Source: Micavibrio aeruginosavorus ARL-13
Lineage (GTDB): Bacteria; Pseudomonadota; Alphaproteobacteria; Micavibrionales; Micavibrionaceae
DNA: 64,000 nt
Direction of reading: 5' to 3'
NCBI RefSeq assembly: GCF_000226315.1
Contig: NC_016026.1
Span: 372,001 to 436,000, forward strand
Below the pieces are notes generated by a model, which had not been told where the DNA came from, did no database searches, and saw nothing but the letters and a program-made list of their open reading frames with translations. The position numbers and the translations under genes are program-made. This document shows positions 8,550 to 18,236 of the stretch, one piece after another. The first letter of the stretch is position 1, and every line of letters begins with the position of its first letter.

Positions 8550-11483
8550 ATGGCTAAACGTATGTTAATTGACGCAACCCACGCGGAAGAAACCCGGGTT
8601 GCGGTGGTCGATGGAAACCGTCTGGTTGAATTCGACTATGAAAGTAAAGTCCGCAAACAGCTTAAAGGCTCTATTTTTCTGGCCAAGGTGACACGGGTTG
8701 AACCCTCGCTGCAGGCCGCGTTCGTGAATTTTGGCGGCAACCGCCACGGCTTCCTGCCCTTCACGGAAATTCACCCCGACTATTACCGCATTCCAATCGC
8801 CGACCGCGAAGCCCTGCTGGCCGAACAACAGGCCGAGCTGGATGCACTGGCTGCCGAAGAAGAAGCGGAAGAAGCCGAAGCTCTGGCCCGTGCCGCCGCG
8901 CAACAGGCCCAGTCTGACGGTCAGCCCGCCATCGACATGAATAGCGATGAAGACGCTGAACAGGATCAAGCGGAGTCCGATGAAGAGGACGACGAGGATG
9001 AGGAAGACGACGAAGAGGAAGACGAAATCGTTGAGGAACTGGGTGGTGAAAACCGCGCAGTTGAAATGATCGACGAAGAATCTGAAGACGACGACGCAGA
9101 TGATGAAAACAGCAACGAACCCGTATCGGTTCAGCTGATTCCCGTTCCAATCCCGGTCGATGGCGTGTTTGCCGATGAGCAGGATCAGGACGACGAAGCC
9201 GGCGATGTTGACGGCAATGATGGCGTGCGTGACGATGTCGAGGATGACGGCGAAATGGCCGCGTCCGAAGGCGAAGACCAGGCCGATGGAGAAGAAATCC
9301 CCGAAGGTGCCTCCGAAGAAGGGGGCGAGGGCGAAGGTAACAATGGCCGCCGTCGGGGCCGTGGCAATGATCGTGGCCGTGGCCGCGGTCGTGGTGGCCG
9401 TGATCGCGGTCGTGGCCGCGGGGGTCGCCATATGGCGGCCAGCAGCCGCCGCGTAGAAATGCTGGGCGGTGACGGCGTGGACGGTGATCGTCCGGTGCGC
9501 CCGTCCCTGCGCAAAAACTACAAGATTCAGGAAGTGATCAAACGCGGCCAGATCATGCTGATCCAGGTCAGCAAGGAAGAGCGCGGCAACAAAGGCGCGG
9601 CCGTGACGACCTATCTGTCTCTGCCGGGCCGTTACTGTGTTCTGATGCCGAACAGCCCGCGTGGCGGTGGCGTCAGCCGCAAGATTGCAAACTTCGAAGA
9701 ACGTCGCCGGATGAAAGAAATCCTCGCCGAGCTGAACGTGCCGGAAGGCATGTCCGTGATTATGCGGACCGCCGGTATGTCTCGCACGAAACAGGAAATC
9801 AAACGCGATCTCGATTATCTGCTGCGTCTGTGGAACGATATTCGTGACCTGACCCTGCAATCATCGGCCCCGGCCCAGATCCACGAAGAAGGCAACCTGG
9901 TTCGCCGCGCCGTGCGTGACCTGTACAGCCGCGACATCGAAGAAATTCATGTTGCTGGTGAAGACGGTTACAAAATCGCCCGCGACTTCATGAAAGTCAT
10001 GATGCCGTCCCACGCCAAACGCGTGGTGCATTATCAGGATGAACAAATCCCGCTGTTCCATCGTTATCAGGTCGAAAGCCAGATCCGCGATATGGGCAGC
10101 TCGACCGCGCAATTGAAATCCGGTGGTTATCTGGTCATCAACCCGACCGAAGCGTTGGTGTCTGTCGACGTCAACTCCGGTCGTGCGACCAAGGAGCGCC
10201 ATATCGAAGAAACGGCATTGAAAACCAACCTGGAGGCCGCGGATGAAGTGGCCCGCCAATTGCGCCTGCGCGATCTGGGTGGTCTGGTTGTCATCGACTT
10301 TATCGATATGGAAGACCGCCGCAACAATGCAAAGGTCGAACGCCGTTTGAAAGAGGCGCTGTCTACCGACCGCGCCCGCATTCAGATGGGCCGTATTTCC
10401 AGCTTTGGTTTGCTGGAAATGTCACGCCAGCGTCTGAACCCCAGCCTGACCGAAGCGCAGTTTGAGAAATGCCATGAATGCGGTGGTGCCGGACACGTCC
10501 GGACCGAAGATTCCGCCTCTATTCTGGCCCTGCGTGCGTTGGAAGAAGAGGGCATTCGTGGCCGCGCCGCGACGGTGCACCTGACCGTTCCGCCGCGTGT
10601 TGCGTTGTACATCCTGAACCACAAACGCGCGATGATGGAAGATATTGAGCGTCGTTATGGTTTCACCATTCTGATCCGTGTCGATGAATCGCTGACCGCG
10701 TCCGATTTCAAGATTGAATCGATCAAGGCCCAGCCGCGTGATGACGATGAAGAAGGCCCGGCCCCGCGCCGCCGCCCGGAACAACGCGCGCCGATAGCCC
10801 GAAGCGTTGTTGAAGATGATCAGGACGAAAGCGGCGAAGACGAAGATCAATCGTCCGACACTGATGCAGAGTCCGATGGTGAAGCTGGTGAAGTCGATGC
10901 TGGTGCGCCGCGTGAAGAGGGTGAAGACGGTCAACGCCGTAATCGCCGCCGCCGTGGCCGCCGTGGTGGCCGCAACCGCAACCGTCGTGACCGTGATCCG
11001 AACGGGGGCGAGGATCGCCCGACCGATGAAGATGGTGAGATTGATGGCAACCGTGCCGAAGCCGATTTCGCCAGCGACGATGATGCTCAGCCGCGTGAAA
11101 ATCATTCGCGTGAGCATGCGCCCCGTGAAGGTGCCCGTGAAGGTGGTCGCGAAGGTCAGCGAGGTCGTAACCGCAATCGCGGTGGTCGTAACCGCGGCGG
11201 TCGTGACAATCGCGGCAACCGTGATGATCAGCCCATGAACCAACAGGGGCAGGAACGCAACGACAATGTTGATCACGGCTATGCCGTGAACATTGGTGAC
11301 GTTCCGGCTCCTGTGTCTACGCCTGCACCTGCGCGCGAACGTACACCGGCATTTGAAATGGCTCAGGCTCCCGCCCAAGAGCGGACGCAGGAGTCGACGC
11401 CGCCGGTCGCGCGTGAGTATGAGCGTGTGAACGAAGAGCCCTCGGAAAAGAAAAAAGGCTGGTGGAATCGTTTGATGGAGTAA
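8550..11483 (+). CDS. rne: Ribonuclease E
   Basis: Endoribonuclease of mRNA decay and rRNA/tRNA processing and scaffold of the degradosome; 977 residues. Order: N-terminal RNase H-like start (MAKRMLIDATHAEETRVAVV), the first half of an S1 domain (about 37-80), then a large insertion (about 90-300) that is very acidic and ends in an Arg-Gly repeat block (about 266-294), then the rest of the S1/5'-sensor region and DNase I-like catalytic part. Metal-binding Asp540 (VDVNSG) and Asp583 (VIDFID) are 43 residues apart, exactly as Asp303/Asp346 in E. coli. The zinc-link is CHEC (641-644), with His where E. coli has Pro. The C-terminal third is disordered, with acidic and Arg/Asn-rich blocks and a positively charged Trp-containing end (KKKGWWNRLME). 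ATG 8550 chosen for its GAGGAG site; upstream codons look like leader. Confidence 0.97.
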   Translation: MAKRMLIDATHAEETRVAVVDGNRLVEFDYESKVRKQLKGSIFLAKVTRVEPSLQAAFVNFGGNRHGFLPFTEIHPDYYRIPIADREALLAEQQAELDALAAEEEAEEAEALARAAAQQAQSDGQPAIDMNSDEDAEQDQAESDEEDDEDEEDDEEEDEIVEELGGENRAVEMIDEESEDDDADDENSNEPVSVQLIPVPIPVDGVFADEQDQDDEAGDVDGNDGVRDDVEDDGEMAASEGEDQADGEEIPEGASEEGGEGEGNNGRRRGRGNDRGRGRGRGGRDRGRGRGGRHMAASSRRVEMLGGDGVDGDRPVRPSLRKNYKIQEVIKRGQIMLIQVSKEERGNKGAAVTTYLSLPGRYCVLMPNSPRGGGVSRKIANFEERRRMKEILAELNVPEGMSVIMRTAGMSRTKQEIKRDLDYLLRLWNDIRDLTLQSSAPAQIHEEGNLVRRAVRDLYSRDIEEIHVAGEDGYKIARDFMKVMMPSHAKRVVHYQDEQIPLFHRYQVESQIRDMGSSTAQLKSGGYLVINPTEALVSVDVNSGRATKERHIEETALKTNLEAADEVARQLRLRDLGGLVVIDFIDMEDRRNNAKVERRLKEALSTDRARIQMGRISSFGLLEMSRQRLNPSLTEAQFEKCHECGGAGHVRTEDSASILALRALEEEGIRGRAATVHLTVPPRVALYILNHKRAMMEDIERRYGFTILIRVDESLTASDFKIESIKAQPRDDDEEGPAPRRRPEQRAPIARSVVEDDQDESGEDEDQSSDTDAESDGEAGEVDAGAPREEGEDGQRRNRRRRGRRGGRNRNRRDRDPNGGEDRPTDEDGEIDGNRAEADFASDDDAQPRENHSREHAPREGAREGGREGQRGRNRNRGGRNRGGRDNRGNRDDQPMNQQGQERNDNVDHGYAVNIGDVPAPVSTPAPARERTPAFEMAQAPAQERTQESTPPVAREYERVNEEPSEKKKGWWNRLME

Positions 11484-11508
11484 TCCATCCGGCGATCCTA
11501 ACGTCATT

Positions 11509-11538
11509 AAAAGCCCGCCGGATTGGCGGGCTTTTTTT
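11509..11538 (+). terminator. rne intrinsic terminator
   Basis: AAAAGCCCGCC (11509-11519), loop GGATT, GGCGGGCTTTT (11525-11535) then more T. A GC-rich 7-bp core flanked by A/T tracts, 25 bases after the rne stop. Confidence 0.9.
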
Positions 11539-11602
11539 GTCCGTTGTGAAATAGATAGCATTTTAGGCAAAATTCACGGCCACTTTACCATAATACGCTA
11601 AA

Positions 11603-11865
11603 GTAAGAGAATGGAGTGCGGCGATTGCCGGATAGGACCTTCGCCCTTGGTCATGGGGGAGCGAAGGAGAGGCCGGGACGAGCGGCTCCACACGAATTTC
11701 TAGGCGAGTTTCTGGGTGCCTTTGCGTACCTGTACAAGTTTGTTTGTCCGTGAGCCAACGGTTGCCGCAGCCCCGCAGTCAGCGGTATGCCGTTTCTCCT
11801 CTGGCGTTGACCGGAGAAACAAAGTCCCCCCTCTAGGCCGCCGGGTTCATCCCGGCGGTTTTTTT
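11603..11865 (+). ncRNA. Structured non-coding RNA, possibly 6S RNA
   Basis: The stretch between the rne terminator and a second, very strong terminator (11838-11865) has no credible reading frame yet looks like a transcript of its own. A -10-like CATAAT lies at 11589-11594. Visible pairings: CCTTCGC (about 11629) with GCGAAGG (about 11652); outer strands GGAG..CGGC..GATTGC (about 11613-11635) with GCAGTC..GCCG..CTCC (about 11778-11812), giving a rod of some 200 nt closed at its ends with large internal openings; plus local hairpins. A long rod with a central bubble is the layout of 6S RNA, which sequesters sigma70 RNA polymerase, and the start (GCGGCGATTGCCGGAT) resembles what I remember of alphaproteobacterial 6S. 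I am confident of a structured RNA, much less of its family; RNase P, SRP and tmRNA signatures are absent here. Confidence 0.5.
11838..11865 (+). terminator. Strong intrinsic terminator of the putative ncRNA
   Basis: CCGCCGGG (11838-11845), loop TTCAT, CCCGGCGG (11851-11858), then seven T. No coding frame ends just upstream, so it must end a non-coding transcript. Confidence 0.9.
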
Positions 11866-12045
11866 ATGGGGTTGGGGGGGAAGAAAATGGGTGAGGCCGG
11901 GTGCGGGGCTGCCGGGATGGGTCTTTGTTTGGATCTGCTGCGCAGATCGGGCCGGCGGTTTTTTGCACCCAGATGGTGGAGGTTTTTTTGTGCCGGGATT
12001 CCTGCTATTCTCGGCGCAGTTTTTCATTTGAGAAAAGGCCCTATC

Positions 12046-12696
12046 ATGCGCATCGTTTCCGCTCTTCTGCTTTCCGCTGTTGTGTTGTCTGGCGTTCTGG
12101 CCGTTCCCTCTGTGGTATCAGCGCAGGAATTGAACAAGCCGGAAGCCGCGAAAAAATTTATGGAAGCGGAAAACCTGCATTTGAAAAAACTCAATGCCCG
12201 CACTGATGAATTAACCAGGACGCTGGGCGAAGCGGAGTTGAAGAACCTGTTCTATATCCGTGAAACCTTTGGCACGGTGCGTGCTGTGACCGTGGTGCAG
12301 CGTGATGTGGGCGCAGCGGTCAAAAGCTGTGGCAAGGCCAACCCTGATATGAAAGAGGCGATGGATGCCCGGTTCAAGGAATGGTCCGATTCCGTTGGCC
12401 CGGTGGTCAAAGATCGCGAAGCCATGATGGATAAAGCGATTACCGCCCAAACCTATATGAAGCCGAAGGAGATCCGCGATTATCTGAAGCTGATCCAGCA
12501 AACGGCCGAGTTTGCGGATAAGAGCATCGAGAAAAATTACGCCACCGCCAAGGAGGATTGCGAGTCCCTGCTGAAATCCATGGACCGCACGCAGGAGGTG
12601 GTGACAGAATTGCTGGCCGATCTGAAGATCCCGGCCTATGACCCGAAGGACGATACGTTTGAGGGCGTGCCCGAGGCCTATAAAAAGGCCGAGTGA
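12046..12696 (+). CDS. Secreted hypothetical protein, helical, 216 aa
   Basis: Starts MRIVSALLLSAVVLSGVLAV and has a clear signal peptide cleaved near VSAQE (residue 26-27). The mature part is strongly helical and charged, with two Cys (CGKANPDMK; KEDCESLL) that could form a disulphide. No family recognised. The frame is open 110 codons upstream, but that part crosses the ncRNA and its terminator, so the ATG at 12046, preceded by GAAAAGG, is the start. Probably periplasmic, monocistronic. Confidence 0.8.
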   Translation: MRIVSALLLSAVVLSGVLAVPSVVSAQELNKPEAAKKFMEAENLHLKKLNARTDELTRTLGEAELKNLFYIRETFGTVRAVTVVQRDVGAAVKSCGKANPDMKEAMDARFKEWSDSVGPVVKDREAMMDKAITAQTYMKPKEIRDYLKLIQQTAEFADKSIEKNYATAKEDCESLLKSMDRTQEVVTELLADLKIPAYDPKDDTFEGVPEAYKKAE

Positions 12697-12883
12697 GTCC
12701 GCGGACCCTCTCCAAAGGGTGTAAGGCACGGGAAACAAAGAGCAATCATGCTTTTGTGAAATTTGCTTTCGCGGGCCCGCCTGTGTCAAAATGGGTCCAA
12801 GAGATATGCGGGCGGGGTGCGGTATCCTGTTAACGTATTGAATTTCATCTCTTTTTCCGCATAAGGAAGAGGGGCTGAGGGCT

Positions 12884-14170
12884 GTGGCAAACACGATAGA
12901 CGTCAAAAATGGGCCGAATTCCCCGGTGGATGAAGAATCCGCCCGCGATGGTGCGCCTGCATTGACCCTTGATGTTCCCGAGCCGGAACGCGCGGCCCAG
13001 GCCGCCGGCCCCGCCGCAGATGACCCATCCCCGGCCCAGGATGCCCCCGAAACGCCGGATCAAACCGATGCGGATGACCCCGCCATTGCACCGGACCCGG
13101 CGGCGCTTGACCCGCTGGCGATGAAGCTTGCACCGAAAAATGCGTCGACGCCGACCGATGAAAGCTGGAAAGCTGCGATGGATAATGCGGCGGAACGGAT
13201 GGATGGTGCGGCGCTGGCGGATGCGGCGACGAAGGGCTCTGTCCTGAACGTGACGTTGAGTGATGAAGCCTTTGGTCTGGAGACCGCCGTGGATCAGGCG
13301 CCAGAGGAGGAGGTCGAGCTCTCGGCCTTCGATCGCGATGAAATCACCGACCCGACCGCCGATGGCATTGACCCGTTGATGCTCCTGATCGGTGGGGGCG
13401 AACGCCCATGGGAAAATGAAAGCCTGTCCTTCCTCGAACGGATGAGTTTGTACGGTTATAACCGGAATTTAGAGGCTGTTGACGCCGCACAGACCGGCCA
13501 GGTCGTCAGTGGTGCACGCATCGGGGCGGCAACCGTTGTTGCGGGGGCGGCCGTGGCGGGTATTGCGCTGGCTGTTGGGGCGAACCCGGCGTCCGCCGGG
13601 CCGCAAAATCGGGCCACGGATGCGCAAAACACACAAAATTCAGGTCCAAAACAAAACGATCCGCAACGATCCGAAACATCGGCTTTGGCCGCGCAAAAAA
13701 GTGCCAGTGACGCAAAAATGCAGGCCGAGGCACGTCAGATTGAAACAAAACTTTCGCGCGAAGCGCTCTACCGCCAGAATGTTGATGACGTCGCCGTGCG
13801 CCGGCTGCGCGAGGCCAGCGTCGCATCCGCCCTGACCCAGAAGCAGGGGCACGATATCGCAGATGAGATGATGCAGGGCGCATCGGGCGGGGATGCGCTG
13901 ACATGGGAGGGGACAGGCGGCGGCAACCTGTTCGACCAGACCATGGGATATCTGTACAGCCAGTTGGGGGCAGACCCGGCCAATGACCCGTCCGCCGGCT
14001 GGCGCGTGTCGATGTGGGATGAAAAACGGGTGGAATTTACCGAAACCGCCCATTCCGCCACGGCCCCGGCGCAAACCGTGGAGATTCCGGTTTACGAGGG
14101 CCCGGCCATGCGTCCACCTGAGCCTGAGCAAAATTTCCAAATGTCTTTTGCGCCCGGTATGGGCATGTGA
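12884..14170 (+). CDS. Hypothetical protein with acidic N-terminus and one hydrophobic segment, 428 aa
   Basis: Begins with GTG after an AAGGAAGAGG ribosome binding site. The first ~130 residues are Asp/Pro/Ala-rich and probably disordered; a Gly/Ala/Val hydrophobic stretch (about 206-235) could be one membrane segment; the C-terminal half is Gln/Ala-rich and partly helical, ending in a Pro/Met-rich tail. No signal peptide, no recognised domain. It is 37 bases upstream of the 247-aa gene in the same direction, and both share the disordered acidic style, so they are probably one operon. A link to the type IV secretion genes at 36-41 kb is conceivable only through the LPD7-like tail of the second protein. 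Confidence 0.75.
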   Translation: MANTIDVKNGPNSPVDEESARDGAPALTLDVPEPERAAQAAGPAADDPSPAQDAPETPDQTDADDPAIAPDPAALDPLAMKLAPKNASTPTDESWKAAMDNAAERMDGAALADAATKGSVLNVTLSDEAFGLETAVDQAPEEEVELSAFDRDEITDPTADGIDPLMLLIGGGERPWENESLSFLERMSLYGYNRNLEAVDAAQTGQVVSGARIGAATVVAGAAVAGIALAVGANPASAGPQNRATDAQNTQNSGPKQNDPQRSETSALAAQKSASDAKMQAEARQIETKLSREALYRQNVDDVAVRRLREASVASALTQKQGHDIADEMMQGASGGDALTWEGTGGGNLFDQTMGYLYSQLGADPANDPSAGWRVSMWDEKRVEFTETAHSATAPAQTVEIPVYEGPAMRPPEPEQNFQMSFAPGMGM

Positions 14171-14207
14171 TAGGATAAGGCGTTTCCAGAATGCGGGATT
14201 TTGAACG

Positions 14208-14951
14208 ATGAGCGACCAGTTTCCGATTGTTCCAGATGACGACAAAAAACCATCAACGGCTTTGGTGGCGTTCAACCGCGCTGTCGCGGTTCAGGACGAG
14301 CCGGACGAAAAACCGGGCCACACTATTGAGGGTGAATTCCGCCGCATTGGTGTCGATGCCCGCCCGAAGTTAAACGGTCCCACGATTGAAGAAGAATTTG
14401 CTGAGGATGAACAGCGCCTGTTGCGCCATGAACGTGCGGGCCTGCTGCGCGCCGCGCACAAGAAAGCGGGCGAAACGGAACCGAAAAATTCCGACACCGT
14501 GTTTTCGCCGAAAAATCCGTTGATGCAGGGCCCGGACCAGCCACTGGCTTTGCCGGGGCCAAAGGCCGATGCTGCTGCCGTTGCGACGGCGGAAGGTTAT
14601 CCGCGCAAGATCCGCTGTGCCGACGGGCGCTATGTTTATGATTATGGCCACGAACTGCGCACGCGCGAAGGCAAATTGTCGCAGGCCCAGGCCGCGAAAG
14701 TGGCCGAGCTGTCCTGTGAAAAGGGCTGGACGAAATTGTACGTCTATCGCGGGAATGGCCGCACCGTGAATCCGGACGCCGCAAATATCATCAACATGGT
14801 GTCGCGTGGCGCGGGCATCAATTTCAACTTCGTTATAGACCAGAAGAAAGTGGGCAGTGTTCGTTCGCATAAAAGCGAAGCGCTGCAAGCCATAGAAATG
14901 GCGGCGCGTTTGCATGAGGCCATTAAAGCGCAGCAGCAAAAGCCAAGCTGA
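14208..14951 (+). CDS. Hypothetical protein with LPD7-like C-terminal region, 247 aa
   Basis: The N-terminal ~120 residues are disordered and charged, with two copies of a short phrase of the form HTIEGEFRRIGVDA / PTIEEEFAEDE. The C-terminal ~110 residues read like a small alpha/beta domain: a strand (GRYVYDYGHELRT), a helix (LSQAQAAKVAELSCEKGW, from about residue 155), then a strand (KLYVYRGNG) and a helix. This order and the GW-K-LYV step recall the LPD7 domain attached to relaxases and other large mobile-element proteins. That resemblance is by eye and unverified. No catalytic residues are evident. Expressed with the preceding gene, 37 bases apart. Confidence 0.7.
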   Translation: MSDQFPIVPDDDKKPSTALVAFNRAVAVQDEPDEKPGHTIEGEFRRIGVDARPKLNGPTIEEEFAEDEQRLLRHERAGLLRAAHKKAGETEPKNSDTVFSPKNPLMQGPDQPLALPGPKADAAAVATAEGYPRKIRCADGRYVYDYGHELRTREGKLSQAQAAKVAELSCEKGWTKLYVYRGNGRTVNPDAANIINMVSRGAGINFNFVIDQKKVGSVRSHKSEALQAIEMAARLHEAIKAQQQKPS

Positions 14952-14985
14952 TTTACCCAATATTATAAAATTGAAATTCTATTGG

Positions 14986-15102
14986 CATCCCCGTGAAAAC
15001 GGGGATCCATTGTTTTTGGCGTGTGCCATAGAGTGGATTCCCACTTTCTCACACTCAAGCTGTCACCCCGGAAAGAGCGCTTGAGCTCTTGTCCGGGATG
15101 AC
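14986..15102. repeat. REP-like palindromes downstream of the 247-aa gene and ctaA
   Basis: Two adjacent palindromic units. The first (14986-15009, CATCCCCGTGAAAACGGGG plus five bases) recurs exactly in inverted form at 47022-47045. The second pairs GTCACCCCGGA (15062-15072) with TCCGGGATGAC (15092-15102) and contains AGAGC...GCTCT inside. They lie between the ends of two convergent genes, typical of dispersed extragenic palindromes, and may also act as a transcription barrier. Confidence 0.7.
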
Positions 15103-15119
15103 GAAAGAGTGTTTTGGGA

Positions 15120-16154
15120 TTAGCCGCGAATGAGCCGATGCTGGGCATTCAGTAAGAGGCCGAGCAGAATAAACGCCCCGGCCTGGTGCGCTGTGGCGAT
15201 GTGGATGTCCACTTGGGTCAGCAGGGTGGCGATCCCCAACCCGACCTGAATCAGGATCATGGCGCCCAAGGCCGCAACATCCCCGGTGATTGCGCCATCT
15301 TTGGTCCGCAGCCAGATATAAAATCCAGTGATGCACATTGTCGCGATGGCCAGCCAGCGGTGGGTGAACTGGACAGCCGCCGGGTTTTGCATGATGTCAC
15401 CAATGAGCGTCGCATGTGTGCGAAAATCCGGCGGGATCAATCCGGTGCCCATATGCGGGAATTGGTTATAAATCATCCCGGCATCCAGTCCTGCGACAAA
15501 TGCTCCCCAGATGATGGTGACCGATGTCATGGCCAATGCGATCCACCCGCTGATGATGGTGGATTTTGGTGTGGTTGTTGTGCGGGTCGTGCCGCGCCAC
15601 AAGCCAATCGCCAGCCACAACATCAGGGCGAAGACCAGGGCCGCCATAAACAGGTGCAGGGACAGGCGGAAATGCGACACGGACGGACGATCCACCAGGC
15701 CGCTTTGCACCATGAACCAGCCGATAAAACCCTGCGCGCCACCAAGGGCGAGCAGGCCCAGAAATTTCAATCCATACCCCGGCGGGATTTGCTTGCGGAT
15801 CGCGAACCAGACCAGCGGCACAGCGAAAACAATTCCAATCGCGCGGCCCCACAGACGATGCAGCCATTCCCAGAAATAGATTTTTTTGAAGTCTGATAAT
15901 TCCATCCAGAAATGTTTGGCATCGTATTCCGGCGTCTGTTTGTACAAATCAAACTCTGCCTGCCAGGCGTCTTCGTTCAGCGGGGGCAATGTGCCCGTAA
16001 TGGGTTTCCATTCTGTGATCGACAGGCCGGATTCAGTCAACCGCGTCACCGCGCCAATCATCGCCATGCTCAACACCATGAAACAGCAAATGAACAGCCA
16101 CACGGCAATTTTGCGGTGGGGGGCAAATGATGTGGTTTGATGATCGGTGGACAT
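15120..16154 (-). CDS. ctaA: Heme A synthase, COX15/CtaA type 2
   Basis: Integral membrane enzyme that oxidises the C8 methyl of heme O to a formyl group, giving heme A for cytochrome c oxidase. The 344-residue protein has about eight transmembrane helices in two similar halves. Conserved phrases of the alphaproteobacterial/mitochondrial branch are present: GAVTRLTESGLSITEWKP near residue 35, EWLHRLWGR with a heme-ligand His, and HRWLA and TAHQAGA with the later His residues. No oxidase subunits are nearby. A good match over full length. Confidence 0.95.
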   Translation of the reverse strand: MSTDHQTTSFAPHRKIAVWLFICCFMVLSMAMIGAVTRLTESGLSITEWKPITGTLPPLNEDAWQAEFDLYKQTPEYDAKHFWMELSDFKKIYFWEWLHRLWGRAIGIVFAVPLVWFAIRKQIPPGYGLKFLGLLALGGAQGFIGWFMVQSGLVDRPSVSHFRLSLHLFMAALVFALMLWLAIGLWRGTTRTTTTPKSTIISGWIALAMTSVTIIWGAFVAGLDAGMIYNQFPHMGTGLIPPDFRTHATLIGDIMQNPAAVQFTHRWLAIATMCITGFYIWLRTKDGAITGDVAALGAMILIQVGLGIATLLTQVDIHIATAHQAGAFILLGLLLNAQHRLIRG

Positions 16155-16220
16155 GGTTTTACTCCTTCACTCACCGGGTTTAGCCCTGTGGGTGCGGAAT
16201 GTCCAGTTTGATGGAGGAGT

Positions 16221-16976
16221 TTACCGTTTCGGGCCCAAAGCCTGTTTGGTTTCAAAGGGTTTGGATCCAACCCAGATCGTGCCCGGGCCCTCGGCCTTGG
16301 CGACGAACGCGCCTTCGCCGCCCGTAACCATGGTCAGTAAACCGCCCGACAGGGCCATGCCCAGCTTGACGGAGTCGCTGGCCGCGACCAGGCAGCGGGC
16401 ATCGGTTTTGTACACTTCGCCCGCGTCCAGCTGGATGCATTGGACGTTGCCCGGCGCGTTCAGGAAGGTCCAGGCCTCGCCCTTGATTTCCTGCATCACA
16501 ACGCTGTTGCTCAACATACCGAACAGCGAGAGTTTCATTTTCGATCCCAGTTGCGCGCCCTGTTCCGCAGCCAGAAAACTGCCGCGCTGGGCGACGATGC
16601 GCTTGCCGTGTTCGGCAATATCAATCGCAACGATTTCACCCGGCAGGGCGGCGGCTAAGCTCAACTTGCCCACCTTGTCCGATGCCATATTGACGTATTG
16701 GTTGATAAAGAAATTCTCGCCACCCATTTTGCGCATGACGGACCGGAACAGGCTGCTCAGGAAACCGGAATTGGACCCGTCACCCAGTGTGGATTTCATT
16801 TTTACGCTGTCGGATTGTCCCATCAATGTGCCCGCTTCGCCAACGAACGCCTGCCCCGGCTGCATGTGCAATTCCAGATAAGGTGTGTGCGCGCCGTTAA
16901 TGCGGAATTCGAACCCGTGCGTCTGGGCCGTGCCGTTAAAGGCGGTGGAGGCTTTCGGGGTGTCGATGGTCGTCAT
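16221..16976 (-). CDS. AIM24/TIGR00266 family protein
   Basis: 251-residue soluble protein of the AIM24 family (beta-rich fold related to tryptophan RNA-binding attenuator-like proteins; mitochondrial member supports inner-membrane organisation, bacterial function unknown). Family phrases: FVGEAGTLMGQSDSVKMKS near the N-terminus, ENFFINQY, and the Gly-rich GEGAFVAKAEGPGTIWV in the C-terminal part. The ATG at 16976 is preceded by AAGGAT; a further upstream start adds 15 residues that look non-coding. Divergent from the ferredoxin reductase gene. Confidence 0.85.
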   Translation of the reverse strand: MTTIDTPKASTAFNGTAQTHGFEFRINGAHTPYLELHMQPGQAFVGEAGTLMGQSDSVKMKSTLGDGSNSGFLSSLFRSVMRKMGGENFFINQYVNMASDKVGKLSLAAALPGEIVAIDIAEHGKRIVAQRGSFLAAEQGAQLGSKMKLSLFGMLSNSVVMQEIKGEAWTFLNAPGNVQCIQLDAGEVYKTDARCLVAASDSVKLGMALSGGLLTMVTGGEGAFVAKAEGPGTIWVGSKPFETKQALGPKR

Positions 16977-17104
16977 GGCATTATCCTTACGCGCTTGATC
17001 CGGTTGGCATCTTTGGGTCAAAAAACTTTAAATTCGGCGGGGCCTGTGCTACCGCAAGATGGTTATAGCATGACCGCCCCCCTGTGCCAAGAAAATTATG
17101 GTAA

Positions 17105-18193
<1,089 letters not shown>

Positions 18194-18236
18194 AGCCACC
18201 TTTTAACCCCGCCCATGCTGGTGTAGAGTAAGGCCC

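Noticed and set aside
10422-11570. 382-codon antisense frame opposite the rne 3' part
   Set aside because: Arises from repetitive Arg/Asp/Glu codons of the RNase E tail; low-complexity Thr/Ile/Val translation, no start signals.
11603-11865. RNase P, SRP or tmRNA identity for the RNA behind rne
   Set aside because: Lacks the RNase P GAGGAAAGTCC core, the SRP GGAAG/GCAA tetraloop hairpin layout, and tmRNA is found at 57.2-57.6 kb.
11716-12045. N-terminal extension of the 216-aa secreted protein
   Set aside because: It would cross the strong terminator and the structured RNA; the signal peptide at 12046 defines the start.
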